NCBI GenBank assembly: GCA_963820545.1
Contig: CAWGAJ010000001.1
Span: 1,736,001-1,800,000 of the forward strand
DNA length: 64,000 nt
DNA from: CAWGAJ01 sp963820545
GTDB taxonomy: Bacteria; Planctomycetota; Planctomycetia; Pirellulales; Thermoguttaceae
Direction of reading: 5' to 3'
Shown: one piece after another, positions 49,420-60,854 of the stretch
How the letters are laid out: each line of letters opens with the position of its first letter
Numbering within the stretch: the first letter of the stretch is position 1
The notes under the pieces: model-generated
What the model was told of the DNA's origin: nothing
Database searches by the model: none
What the model saw: the letters and a program-made list of their open reading frames with translations, nothing else
Position numbers and translations under genes: made by a program

Positions 49420-49908
49420 ATGAAAATTCAAGCATTTCTTGACCCCGGCCGTGCACCCGCGGCAACGATTCTTATCCGCCTGATCGTAGGCGCCGTCTTC
49501 CTCTCCGAGGGGTTCCAGAAGTTTCTCTTCCCCGACGCACTGGGCGTGGGACGTTTCAGCAAAATCGGCATCCCCTCTCCCGAAATCATGGCCCCGTTTG
49601 TGGGTGTGTTTGAAATCGGCTGCGGCAGCCTCATTATTCTCGGGTTCCTCACCCGCTTGGCCGCGATACCCATGATCATCAACATGGTGGTCGCTATCCT
49701 CTCTACCAAGATTCCCATCCTCTTGGGATATGGATATTGGATGTTTAGTCTTCCCAAACTGAACCAATACGGATTCTGGAGCATGGCTCACGAAGCCCGC
49801 ACCGACTTCTCCATGATCTTGGGAGCGATATTTTTGTTGATTGTCGGGGCCGGAGCAATATCGTTAGATGCCCTCGTATTCCGTTTGGGTAATAAAGCAG
49901 ATGAATGA
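49420..49908 (+). CDS. DoxX-family membrane protein
   Basis: 162 residues with four membrane helices and the DoxX pattern: ATILIRLIVGAVFLSEGFQKFLFP, GVFEIGCGSLIILGFLTRLAAIP, DFSMILGAIFLLIVGAG. The gene overlaps the chromate-transporter gene by eight bases, so the two are translationally coupled. DoxX proteins are quinone- or redox-linked membrane proteins of variable role. Confidence 0.88.
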   Translation: MKIQAFLDPGRAPAATILIRLIVGAVFLSEGFQKFLFPDALGVGRFSKIGIPSPEIMAPFVGVFEIGCGSLIILGFLTRLAAIPMIINMVVAILSTKIPILLGYGYWMFSLPKLNQYGFWSMAHEARTDFSMILGAIFLLIVGAGAISLDALVFRLGNKADE

Positions 49909-51106
49909 ACCAGCTCCAGATTCGGCACGGGGGCCGCACTCTGCTGAGACCGCCAGTTTGTATGATTTGGCGCTGCTTTTCCTCCGCCTGGGAACAACGG
50001 CCTTCGGCGGCCCTGCCGCGCATATCGCGATGATGGAGGACGAAGTAGTCCGGCGCCGCCACTGGATCAGCCGCGAGAAGTTCCTGGACCTGCTGGGTGT
50101 GGTCAATTTGATCCCCGGTCCAAATTCAACCGAAATGACAATCTATATCGGCTATCTATGCGCCGGTTGGCCGGGCCTTTTGCTTGCCGGAACCTGCTTC
50201 ATCCTTCCGGCAATGGTCATGGTCACGGCCATTGCCTGGGCCTATGCGCGCTTCGGCGGTTTACCTCAGATCGAAGGTTTGCTCTACGGCGTCAAACCGG
50301 TGGTAATTGTCATCGTTGCCCAAGCGCTCTGGGGATTAGGTCAAACAGCGCTCAAGACAAAACTCATCCTCGTGCTCGGCATCCTGCTGGTGATCACCAA
50401 CTTGTTGGGCGCCGATGAAATCCTGCTTTTACTCGTGGCTGGATTTGCCGTCGGCATGTGGAAGGGGGCGATCCAGGATCGACTCAGGCAACCCAAGTCG
50501 ATCCTCATAATGCTCCTTGTCGTCTCGGGTATTCTCGCCCTGATTTATTTTAGCAAACTCATGAGCGCCTCGGCCGAAGTGCCCTTTGGATTGCAGCCGC
50601 TATTCCTTTATTTTCTCAAAGTGGGATCTGTGCTTTACGGCAGCGGCTATGTATTGTTGGCCTTTCTGCAAGCCGATCTGGTCAATCATTGGCACTGGCT
50701 TACTGCCAGCCAACTCTTGGATGCAACAGCCGTGGGACAAGTCACTCCAGGACCGGTCTTCACCACGGCAACCTTCATCGGGTATTTTCTGGGCGGTTTG
50801 CCGGGAGCCGCGGTCGCCACCGTGGGAATTTTCCTGCCCGCTTTTCTTTTTGTGGCTATGAGCGGTCCCTTAATCCCCCGCCTGCGAGAATCCCCGGTGG
50901 CCAACGCCTTCCTGGACGGCGTTAACGTAGCCTCATTGGCGCTTATGGCGGTTGTCACTTGGCATCTGGGTCGCGCGGCAATTGTTGACATTAAGACCAT
51001 CCTCTTGGCTGCTCTGGGTGCGGTCTTGCTTATCCGGTTCCGCTTGAATTCTGCATGGCTGGTCCTGGGAGGAGCCGTTGTCGGTATTATTGTGCATCCC
51101 ATTTGA
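49901..51106 (+). CDS. chrA: chromate transporter ChrA
   Basis: Met at 49901 overlaps the doxX stop. 401 residues with two homologous halves, each with the CHR signature: TTAFGGPAAHIAMMEDEVV and NLIPGPNSTEMTIYIGYL in the first, KVGSVLYGSGYVLLAFLQ and TAVGQVTPGPVFTTATFIGY in the second. Long bidomain CHR proteins export chromate or related anions by proton antiport. Specificity is not provable from sequence. Coupling with a DoxX gene suggests a redox-stress context. Confidence 0.92.
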   Translation: MNEPAPDSARGPHSAETASLYDLALLFLRLGTTAFGGPAAHIAMMEDEVVRRRHWISREKFLDLLGVVNLIPGPNSTEMTIYIGYLCAGWPGLLLAGTCFILPAMVMVTAIAWAYARFGGLPQIEGLLYGVKPVVIVIVAQALWGLGQTALKTKLILVLGILLVITNLLGADEILLLLVAGFAVGMWKGAIQDRLRQPKSILIMLLVVSGILALIYFSKLMSASAEVPFGLQPLFLYFLKVGSVLYGSGYVLLAFLQADLVNHWHWLTASQLLDATAVGQVTPGPVFTTATFIGYFLGGLPGAAVATVGIFLPAFLFVAMSGPLIPRLRESPVANAFLDGVNVASLALMAVVTWHLGRAAIVDIKTILLAALGAVLLIRFRLNSAWLVLGGAVVGIIVHPI

Positions 51107-51215
51107 TACAGTAGGTAAAACTGCGGCCTCTCTCGTATAATACCTCCCCCGCCCGCCTATTCCTCCAAGATTCTCCAATATGCCATTTGCTAATAAAATA
51201 GGCACATTTTTGACA

Positions 51216-51243
51216 TTGACCCACCTGGCAAGGTATCTATAAT
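51216..51243 (+). promoter_or_regulatory. candidate sigma-70-type promoter for the DRY-repeat lipoprotein gene
   Basis: TTGACC (51216-51221) and TATAAT (51238-51243) are 16 bases apart, in a 400-base stretch without genes. Transcription from here would give a leader of about 255 bases before ATG 51508. No other gene-like feature is visible in 51107-51507. Confidence 0.5.
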
Positions 51244-51507
51244 CCGCCCTTGCTTGTATTAATAACCTGTCAAAGTTTCCCCTGCTTCTATCTTTTCACC
51301 GGGAAATTTTGCCCCATCCGTAAACTTTATAAAAAACGAATAATCAATCCCCTGTGGTAGTTCGATTCTATATATATTTAGAACCCGACTTGTTGCATTT
51401 CGTGTCTGATATTCCTTATGGATAAGTAATGCCATTTCAGGCGGTTAACCTATCGGCAGAGCGCCACCCGTACATCTTTTTGTCCCGTACTAAAGGACGC
51501 CAATATC

Positions 51508-52848
51508 ATGCGTATTTCCCATTTACGATACTCTTTGGTCGTATTGTTAGCGATCAGCATTTCCGGCTGCTATAGCGGCGGCAAGTGGTCGATGCCTAAC
51601 TTGGCATTCTGGAAAAGCAGCCCGTTTAGTTCTTCGACCGCCAGTGCCATTCCACCCACCACAACGACCCCGACAAAGCCTTCCAACCTGACAACGAATA
51701 TTTCTGCCAATAATTCCACTGGCATGACCATGGCGCCGAGCTATCAAAACCCGACTGCGAAGGCCGCCGCGGCTGGCGCCGCCGTAACGCCCCAGTATTC
51801 TTATACTCCGAGTTCTTATACTCCGAGTCCGGCTGTGTCCCCTTCGGCAACGCCCGCGTCAAGTTATACTGCCAGCACAATGAATGCCGTCGGCAGCAGT
51901 CCTTATTTACCCCCGCAGCAAGGTCCTTATGGCTCGGCCGGAACCGCGCCTCAAAGTGCGAGCAATACTGCCGGCAGTTATCCTGCCGAGACTGTAAAAG
52001 ATGGTTATTCCAATCCGGTTCGACCGCCCGTTCAAGCCAGCGCAAATAATCTATCCAATACGGCCAGCGGCCGTTACGTTCCCAGCAGCGACCGTTACAG
52101 CGGCAATGACCGCTATGGCGCCGGCGATCGTTACAGCGGCGGTTCCGCCAATGGTTATAGCAGCCCTACGGGCTCTTCTAACAATTCATCCGATCGCTAC
52201 GCCAACAGTGCGGACCGGTATGGCAACACCAACGATCGTTACAGTTCCAGCAGCGATCGCTACAGCGGCACAGCCGACAGATATGCTTCGCCCAGTAGCG
52301 CGGCGAGTGCCTCGCCTACGGCCGGGACAAACTACAACAGCAGCGTGCCTGTGGCAGTGCCTTCGCCTTACGCCAGCGGCGACCGCGCTTCTCCATACCC
52401 AGCGACAACTGCCGCAAACGCCGACAATCGCTATGGCGATACGCGCCCCGGCGATAGCTCGCCTTATTCTCCCAGCACACCATCGGCCTACGGCAGTAGC
52501 ACGCCGGTCGAACGTTATTCTCCGACCAGTGATCCGGCCGGCGCCAGCCGCTATGCTCCTTTAAGCAATCCCGGCGACGGTTCCAATCCCTCCAGCAGCG
52601 GCTATGGCAGCGGTTCCGGATACTCACCGGGCAACACAAACGCCCCGTCTTCAGATGCCAGCCCTTATACTCCTCCTAGTACGTCGGCTCCCTCAGGAGG
52701 AAACTCCAGTGACATTCCTGCATATCGTCCGGGAAGCGTGAGCGAATACACCCCGAGTAAATCCGGCGCCTCGACTAAGAGCGTTGCCACCAGTCCAGGC
52801 ACATCATTTCCCTCGACAGGTGTCAATCCCGCCAGCTACGAGCGATAA
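51508..52848 (+). CDS. low-complexity lipoprotein with DRY repeats
   Basis: 446 residues. A signal peptide ends in lipobox ISGC. The rest is almost wholly Ser, Thr, Pro, Ala, Tyr, Gly and Asn, with about ten short units of the form S-x-DRYSG / NDRYG / GDRYSGG between residues about 190 and 260, followed by SPY and RYSP motifs. No folded domain is recognised. Probably a surface-exposed, intrinsically disordered and possibly heavily O-glycosylated protein. Its stop lies ten bases from the end of the convergent PEP-CTERM gene. Confidence 0.72.
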   Translation: MRISHLRYSLVVLLAISISGCYSGGKWSMPNLAFWKSSPFSSSTASAIPPTTTTPTKPSNLTTNISANNSTGMTMAPSYQNPTAKAAAAGAAVTPQYSYTPSSYTPSPAVSPSATPASSYTASTMNAVGSSPYLPPQQGPYGSAGTAPQSASNTAGSYPAETVKDGYSNPVRPPVQASANNLSNTASGRYVPSSDRYSGNDRYGAGDRYSGGSANGYSSPTGSSNNSSDRYANSADRYGNTNDRYSSSSDRYSGTADRYASPSSAASASPTAGTNYNSSVPVAVPSPYASGDRASPYPATTAANADNRYGDTRPGDSSPYSPSTPSAYGSSTPVERYSPTSDPAGASRYAPLSNPGDGSNPSSSGYGSGSGYSPGNTNAPSSDASPYTPPSTSAPSGGNSSDIPAYRPGSVSEYTPSKSGASTKSVATSPGTSFPSTGVNPASYER

Positions 52849-52858
52849 TCTTTAGTCG

Positions 52859-55800
52859 TTATTTCTTCTTCCGTAAAGTACAAAAGAGACAATACGAAAG
52901 TCCTCCGACTATCAGCAAAATGAGCGACGAGGGTTCCGGCACCGGCGTCATGGAAAGGGGCTCGGAAAGGCCCGTCGGCTGAATCACCAGCTTACTTCCG
53001 GAGCCGATAAAAATATGGTTGATAATAAGCGAATCGGCGATAAGCTCAGCGCCGCTTTGCACGTCTACTGCCGCCGCGGGCAGATTGATGTTTGCCACTT
53101 CCAAGACGCCATCTAATACTGATATATCTCCCAGAAGATCTACATCTTGGGTTAGAGTCCAGGTGCCGGCGCCATCTTTGAGGAGATTGATGAGCCCGCT
53201 ACCAGTGCCGTTGCTGATCGTCCCGGTAAATTCTCCATCACCCGCGCCCTGAAGGTAAAGATATCTCTCGGTCGCATTGCCGGTATTGTTGATGATATTG
53301 CCAGCGAGGGAAAGTTCCCCGGCATCGGATTGGATGACATAATCATAACCGCTCTCGGCGAGCGAGATATTTCCGGTCAGGGTATTGTTGTTGCCCGCGT
53401 TGACCAGATGCGGGGCGAGGTTTTCGCCGGGTGAGGCGCCGCGTCCGTTAAGCACGATATTCCTGGCGACGCTGATATTGTTGACAAACTCTAATCTAGC
53501 GCTACCAGTGCCTCCGGGGATGCTCAGTGCAGTGGTGGCATTGCCCAGGGCGTTAGCATGCGCCATGCGCAACGCTCCGGCGTTTAAGGCGGTGGGACCG
53601 GTGTAGGAGTTGCTGGCGCCGAGGATCAAGGTGCCGGTGCCGGTTTTGATTATGCCGCCGGCGCCGGAGATGGTGCCGGCGAAGGTCGTGGAAGCGTTGT
53701 CGCCTCCCACGGTGAGCGTGCCGGAACCGAGCAATACGGAACTGCCCGCTACGCCCGACAGCGAAGCCACGGTTTGATTGAAGCCGTTAAGATCCAAAGT
53801 AGCTCCGCTGCTGCTGAGGATCAGGTCGGTGGTTGAAGGCAGATTGCCGCTGGTGGTATATGTGTTTATGTAGCCTTCAGTATAAGAGCTTAAATCGGCG
53901 TCGGTTCCGGCATCGTGCAGGGTTTCCAGCGTGGTGGAGTCGAGTGCCCCGACCCAAATACGAAATTCATTGTAGCTGGCGTTGGCCGTACCATCGGCAG
54001 AATAGGAGGAGCGGCCAAGGTTATCCACACTATCAAGGAAATTCGCCAGAGTATTTGATGTGGTAAAAGTGCCTTTCATGGAGCCCAAATTAGCGCTTCC
54101 CGAGGGCGCGGAATACCATGAAACTTGCGTGGTGCTGCCCGAGGGAGTAAGTGTCATAACGATGTGGTATTCCGTGCCCAAAGTGTATGGTTGGTTGGAA
54201 TTGACGACCCAATCATATGTGCTACCGTGTTTCCACCCCACCTTGTCCGTGTTTGGGCTAATTCCTTGGGTCCAGCTCATAAAAAGATTCTCAGTGTCGC
54301 TAGAGCCAAAGTCAAAGATTCGACTCCATGTCTGTATGCTTTGCGGCGTTGCCCAGAGTTCGATGGTCATAGCAGTGTTAGTATTGGGCAGCAAGTCAGT
54401 TCCAAGTTGGATGTAATCCGATGAACTCCTCGCCCCGCCTGTCATGGTGGCTTGGGTGGATGAAAGAGTGACGTTATTTGCACCCACATCGACAATAGTA
54501 GCATTGCTGCTGCCCACGGAATCGGCCAGACTGCCGTTAAAGCTCCAGCGATGTGTGACCCCCTTGGTGGTGATGAAAGTGGAATAGCGCTCGCCGAGTT
54601 TTACAATTCCCTGAGAGATCGTTGTTGCTCCGTTGTAGGTGTTGTTAGTGCCCAAAATGGTCAGCGTTCCGTTGCCGATTTTGTTTATTCCCAGGGTGCC
54701 GGCCGTATTTTGGATCTTGCCGCTAAACGTGCTACTGGCGTTGTTGTCGCCGACAGTCAGTATGACCGAGCCGGCCACGGTGTTGTCTACCGTGCCTGTG
54801 CCGGACAGCCCGTTTATGGATTGATTGTAACCATTTAAATCCAGGACATGCCGGAAGAGATTGCGACGTTGCCATTGCCGCTGCCGTGGGGAATGACGTT
54901 GACCGTGTTGGATTTAATCGTACCGCCGGTAATTGCGGTGTTGCCGCTGTAAGTATTGGCATAGTTTAGGATGAGGGTGCCGTTGCCATTTTTCTCTAGA
55001 CCTTGCGTACCGGCCAAGGGAAGGTTTATCGTGGCAGTTTGATTTTGCACGGTGATCGCGGGTGCGCTGCGCCGATGTTTTCCAGCGTGAGCGTGCCGCC
55101 GCTGCCGGGATTGAGCACCCAATTTCCCGGCGTTGCCGTGTTCGAATCGCCGAAGACCAAGGTTCCCAGCGTTCGCGCGCCGTTTAGTTGCACGGCTGCC
55201 GTACCGGAGACGTCGAGGGTGCTGAAATCGGCGATTCCCAGTTTGCCCTGGGCGATCAGTCCGGATTGCCAATTCCCGCCGCTGGCCCAATCGCCGCCGC
55301 TGCTATTGGACCAAATGCCGTTGGCGCCGGAAAAGATATAGCCCACGGCGTCCAAATTATAATCCGTATAAGTAGTATATGTGCCTTGCAGCCAGTACAA
55401 GGCTGTGTTTTGCGAATCCCAATAAGGTAGGTTCGGGCGGATATTGTCGGAGGTGGAATTGGCCGTAATCGGAGTCCAAGTAAACGAGGCCCCGTTATTG
55501 TTGGTAAACCCGCGATACACCTCCCAATGTCGCTTGCCATCGGCCGAGGAAATTAACGGGGATCCCGTGACCGGATCAGCGTTTGTTGACATATACACCG
55601 TATTGAGATCGCTGGGATTAAGCGCGATCAGGCCGACGTAGTCGTTTTCGGCGGTGTACAGGCATTGACCGGCATAGGCGATTTCATTATCGTGCCACGT
55701 GGCGCCGTCAAAGCGGGCGTAACGGTAACGATGATCGTCATTGTTGACTCGAACGGAGTAAATGGCCACGGGATTCCCAGTGGCGTCGAGTTGCAAATCC

Positions 55801-56672
55801 GAGGTCCAGGCCCGATTATTATTGTGCGCGGCGGCGTTGAAAACCACCGTGCCTTGAGAGGGGGCTATGCCGGAGGAACTCGTCGTATTTAAAACTCCGA
55901 TTTGCGTGCCGTAAGAGTCGTAGATGTTGCCGCCCTGAAGATACGCGGCATAGAGGTTTGTAACCCCATCGCGAGGATGGCAGTCGGTATAGACGAACCA
56001 TACTCTGTCGGTATTATTGGTGATGTATTTGACATAGGGACGGATGCCGGAGGCTGAGGTTCTGATCAAACGCCCGCCGTTGCTCCAGGAACTTCCATCA
56101 TCGGTGGAAACCAGCACGTTCGGATTGTACCATTCGCCGCGATAGAAATCGTAAGTGATGCCCGTGCTGCTAAGCCGGTATAGATTGGTATACGTTGCGC
56201 CCCAGCCGTCCGCGGAATTCGCGAGGAAAGTTGATTCCGGAGACCAACTGCTGGTATCGCCGGGATTGGTGGTAATGCGGTATCGCACGTAGCCGTCGTG
56301 GCCGTGGGTGCAGTAAACGGCCAGAATCCTGCCGTCTGGCCGGACCATGAGCGCCGGCGGCGCGTGATCGTCGGAATCCAGGGCGTCGTGTAATGTGAAT
56401 ATACTTAGCGCCGAGGTGGATAGGTCATAAGTCGTTATCTCGTCATCGCCGTCGCGCGTGGCGCCGTCGGTGCCGCTGGCGTCGGCAGTCGATCCGAAGA
56501 TGAATTTATTGTTGTAGATAATGGCGCGTTCATCCTGACACCAGTTCCAACCGGCGTTGGTATTAAAAACAATCGGGCTGCTTTGGGCAAAAAGCTCGCC
56601 GGCCAGATATGATGCAAATAACAATCCGGCGCAAATACATAAAAGTAACCAACGGGTAAAAAATTTCGACAT
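52859..56672 (-). CDS. BNR-propeller / PATR / LamG PEP-CTERM protein A (two frameshifts)
   Basis: Frames 56672-55026, 55290-54835 and 54778-52859 form one protein of about 1270 residues. In order: signal peptide (WLLLCICAGLLFASYLAG), BNR_4-like beta-propeller (WNWCQDERAII, STADASGTDG, DDHAPPALMVRPDG, HGHDGYVRYRITT), autotransporter-associated beta-strand repeats (GNGTLILNYANTYSGNTAIT), a LamG-like lectin domain (VTHRWSFNGSLADSVGSSN...ELWATPQSIQTWSRIFDFGS), more strand repeats, and a PEP-CTERM anchor (VPEPSSLILLIVGGLSY plus RKKK). Breaks: one base missing at 55060-55062 (shown by the intact paralog) and one near 54848. Such propellers occur in sialidase- and polysaccharide-lyase-like proteins; a polysaccharide-binding or -cleaving role is inference. 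AGAGG precedes the ATG. Confidence 0.82.
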
Positions 56673-56711
56673 GATAAGACCTCTTTAGATATTGGGGATC
56701 TGGAATGCTAA

Positions 56712-59700
56712 TTAGATTATTTTTTTGCACCATATGACGAATGAAGTTAATCCGGTAAAAAACAGCAGAACGATGCTTGAAGGCTCCGGCACGGGCGTCA
56801 TACTGTCGGACAAAGGGCTGCCCAGCCCGCCGCTGACAGTCAGCCTGGATCCGGCAGCTATGGATAAATGACTTACGACAACGGAAGTGACGTCAAGATA
56901 TGTGGCCGTCGTTCCATTGCCTACAGTCAGCGATCCCAGGCCGAGGATGTCGTATATCGAGGCCGATAGGGAATTGATCTGTAAGGTTCCCCCGTTTATA
57001 TAAGTGGAACCGTCCAAGAGCACGTTTCCGGCCAGGACGGTCTTGCCCGCGCCGGTTTTAATTAGATTACCGGTTCCGGAAATGTTGCCGCTGATGGTCA
57101 TTGCTGTGCTCGAATAGGCGTCTAATATACCACCGTTGCCGGAAGCGTCGGGCACAAGCGTAACGTTTCCGCCGAAGGTATTGTTTGTGCCAGCGCCACT
57201 GGTTGTTTGCAGGGTCCCGCCTTCGAGGATCATATTTTTAAGGAGTATGTTCGTTCCAGGAAGTGCCCACATGCAAAGACGAGCGCCTGAGGCCACAGTG
57301 ACCGTTTTAGATGAATCTCCCATGGTAGTGGTACCCTGGATACCAAGTGTTCCGGCAATTACATTGATGTTGCCGAGGCCTGTATTGCCCAGGTTGACTA
57401 AATAGATGGAGTTATCACCCACCTTGGTAAGTGTGTATCCGTTGCCGGTGAGCGAGGCAGGCGTGGAGGTGGGATTATCAGTGCGGATGTCCCAACGGCC
57501 TGAGCCGCCAAAGGTGGCGTTGTTGGTCAATGTGACAAAGCGCAAAGCGTAGTTCTGACCACTGCCGGAATTGGTGATAGCTCCGTTGCCGCCCACGCCG
57601 GCGCCTCGAACGGAGATTTGCTCGGCGCCCAAGTTATAACCGTTGACGTCGAGCGTTGCCCCGGTATAAATGGTGGTACCCGCGGCAGTGGAGCCCAAGG
57701 CCGAAGTTTTACCAATCATCAGCGTGCCGGCGGTAATGATCGTCAGACCGCTGTAATTGTTTGTTCCCGAGAGATAAAGCACGTTAGAACCCTTTTGTTC
57801 CAGAGTGCCGGAGCCGCTGATGACATTTGCGACTGTATAATTGTTTGATTTATTGAATATCAATGCGCCATTATTGGTTATATTGCCGCCACCGATGCTG
57901 CCATTTGCGCCGCCGTTGCCGATTTGCAGCGAGGAGCTGATCTGGATAGGTCCGGTGAAGTCGTTTATCCCGGTGTTGGCCAGGATTACCGCGCCGCTGT
58001 TGTTTATGGTCAATCCAGTGCTGCCGCTAATGTAGCCCGTGCCGGTGAACTTGTAACCGCCCACTATCGCCGTGGTGTGGTTGAAGGTCAAACTTCCCGG
58101 CTGGACTTTTGTGGTGATAGTGATGTCCGGCGAGTTCGTTCCAGTATCATCGAAGGTGATCATATCCAGATCGTAGAAAGTCTGGTCATGTGGATTTACA
58201 TTGGTCCAGTTGGACGTGGTGCGATCCCAGACGTTACCGTTCAGGCCGCCAGCCCATTTAAGGCTAAGCGCCGAGTCCGTGGAAACGCCAAGCTGGATAT
58301 AATGTGCGACGTCGTCGTACAAGGCGAAGGTTTGCCGGGTCAGGATGGCGTCTGATCCCTGCTGCAAAGTGATGCTGGCGACGCTGCCGGATTCGGCGCC
58401 GGTATAGTGGATCAGATTGTATCTGACGCCCGAGGCCAATTGGCCATCGAGACTGTTGAATATAAACGTGCTTGGGCCGGGACGTTTAAATCTCCCCCGA
58501 CTTCGAGCAGATCGCAGTTGGCCGTCGTGGTGCTGCCCAGATCGAATTTGACCGTACTGCTTGAGCTGGAGCCCAAAGCGAGTTTGGTATTGATGGTCAG
58601 CGTGCCGGCCGCAAGGTTGCCGCCCGGTAGAATAACGCCTTTGCTGCCGTTAATAACGCCGTTAGCGCGTATTGGCCAGGAGAGTGCCGGAGCCCGCCAA
58701 TTGTTGCGTGGTGCTGCCCGACCCGATGGTAAAGGCGGCGGGTATAGCGGAAACATCGAAATTAGCGCCAGCGCCAATATTGATGTCCGAACTGCTGCTG
58801 ATCGAACTCGAGGCGCCCAACGACAACGTGCCGCCGGTTATCGTGGTGGGGCCGGTGTACGTATTGGCGATGTTTAGGATGAGGGCGCCGGTGCCCTTTT
58901 TCTCCAGACCTTGGGTCCCGGCCAAGGGGAGGTTGATGGTGGCGGTTTGATTTTGCACGATGATCGCGGGACACGCCGCGCCGATGTTTTCCAGGGTGAG
59001 CGTCCCGCCGCTGCCGGGATTGAGCACCCAATTTCCCGGCGTTGCCGTGTTCGTATCGCCGAAGACCAAGGTTCCCAGCGTTCGCGCGCCGTTTAGTTGC
59101 ACGGAGACCGTGCCGGAGACGTCGAGAGTGCTGAAATCGGCGATTCCCAGTTTGCCCGAGGCGATCAGTCCGGATTGCCAATTCCCGCCGCTGGCCCAAT
59201 CGCCGCCGCTGCTATTGGACCAAATGCCGTTGGCGCCGGAAAAGATATAGCCCACGGCGTCTAAATTATAATCTGTATAAGTAGTATATTTGCCTTGCAG
59301 CCAGTACAAGGCGGTGTTTTGCGAATCCCAATAAGGCAGGTTCGGGCGGATATTGTCAGCGGTGGAATTGGCCGTAATCGGCGTCCAAGTAAACGAGACC
59401 CCGTTGTTGTTGGTAAAACCGCGGTACACCTCCCAATGTCGCTTGCCGTCGGCCGAGGAAATCAACGGCACCCCGGTGACCGGATCGGCGTTGGTGGACA
59501 TGTAAACGGTATTGAGATCGCTGGGATTGAGCGTAATTAACCCGGTGTAGTCCATCGCGGCGGTGTATAAGCATTGGCCGGAATAGGCGATTTCATAATC
59601 GTGCCACGTCGTGCCGTCGAAGCGGGCATAACGGTAGCGATGATCATTATATATATCGACGGTTCCTATGCGAACGGAATAAACGGCCACTGGATATCCG

Positions 59701-60587
59701 TTGGAGTCCAATTGCAGATCCGAGGTCCAGGCGCGGTGGGTCGAGTCGGCGTTATAAATCTTGGTGCCCGCCGAGGGCGCAATGCCCGATGTGCTCGTAG
59801 CATTTAAAACCCCGATTTGCGTGCCGTAGGAGTCGTAGATGTTGCCGCCCTGGAGATATGCGGCATAGAGGTTTGTAACCCCGGCGTCGGGATGGCAGTC
59901 GGTATAGGTGAACCACACCCTGTCGGTATTATTGCTGATGGCCTTGATATAAGGACGGATGCCGGAGGCTGAGGTTCTGATCAAACGCCCGCCGTTGCTC
60001 CAGGAACTTCCATCATCGGTGGAAACCAGCACGTTCGGATTGTACCATTCGCCGCGATAGAAATCGTAAGTGATACCCGTGCTGCTAAGCCGGTATAGAT
60101 TGGTGTACGTTGCACCCCAGGAATCCGCGGAGTTCGCGAGGACAGTTGATTCCGTCGACCAACTGCTCGTATCGCCGGGATTTGTGGTAATGCGCCATCG
60201 CACCAGGCCGTCGTGGCCGTGCGTGCAGTAAACGGCCAGAATCTTGCCGTCCGGCCGGACCATGAGTGCCGGCGGCGCGTGATCGTCGGAATCCAGGGCG
60301 TCGTGTAATGTGAATATACTTAGCGCCGAGGTGGATAGGTCATAAGTCGTTATCTCGTCATCGCCGTCACGCGAGGTGCCGCCGGTGCCGCTGGCGTCGG
60401 CAGTCGATCCGAAGATAAATTTATTGTTGCAGATAATGGCGCGTTCATCCTGACACCAGTTCCAACCGGCGTTGTCGTTAAAAACAATCGGGCTGCTTTG
60501 CGCCCAAAGCTTTCCGGCCAGAGAGCAGAATAATATGATCCCGAGGTAAAAACACGAGCGAAACCAGCGGCTAACGAGCAGAGTCAT
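56712..60587 (-). CDS. BNR-propeller / PATR PEP-CTERM protein B, tandem paralog of A (two frameshifts)
   Basis: Frames 60614-58662, 58777-58412 and 58439-56712 form one protein of about 1290 residues. Start set at ATG 60587 because GGGGAGG precedes it by five bases. The first 550 residues are close to protein A (same WNWCQDERAII, DDHAPPALMVRPDG and NADPVTG propeller motifs). The C-terminal half differs: autotransporter-type strand repeats (LEQKGSNVLYLSGTNNYSG, TLTKVGDNSIYLVNLG) without the LamG domain, then PEP-CTERM (VPEPSSIVLLFFTGLTSF). Inferred indels near 58670 and 58467. It lies 40 bases upstream of A in the same direction, so the two are probably co-transcribed. Anchored via an exosortase not found here. 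Confidence 0.82.
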
Positions 60588-60753
60588 GCTAGCCTCCCCA
60601 AGGCGTTTTTCCAAGAGAGTGATTAGATATAAAATTTAGGACAAATAATAAATATAATATAACCGAAATGCGTGAATTTGTCGAGATCTTTAGCGGAACA
60701 ACAATGGTAGCGGCGTTTAAATCCGTTCAAAGAGAGCATAGGTCAAGAAAATT

Positions 60754-60834
60754 AAAGGCGCGGCGGGTAAGTCACCCCTCCGCGGCCTTTGTTGTTACTT
60801 ATGATCGGCCATTGATCGAGGAAAAAACCTCGAT
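60754..60834. terminator. two hairpins downstream of the third PEP-CTERM gene
   Basis: AAAGGCGCGGCGGG...CCTCCGCGGCCTTT (60754-60790) followed on the minus strand by TTTAATTTTC, and ATCGAGG-AAAAAA-CCTCGAT (60815-60834). The first could act as an intrinsic terminator for the minus-strand gene ending at 60855. No clear gene is present between 60588 and 60854; an 80-codon plus-strand frame at 60668-60910 runs through the hairpins and was not accepted. Confidence 0.5.
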
Positions 60835-60854
60835 ACGGACGACAAACATATTTT

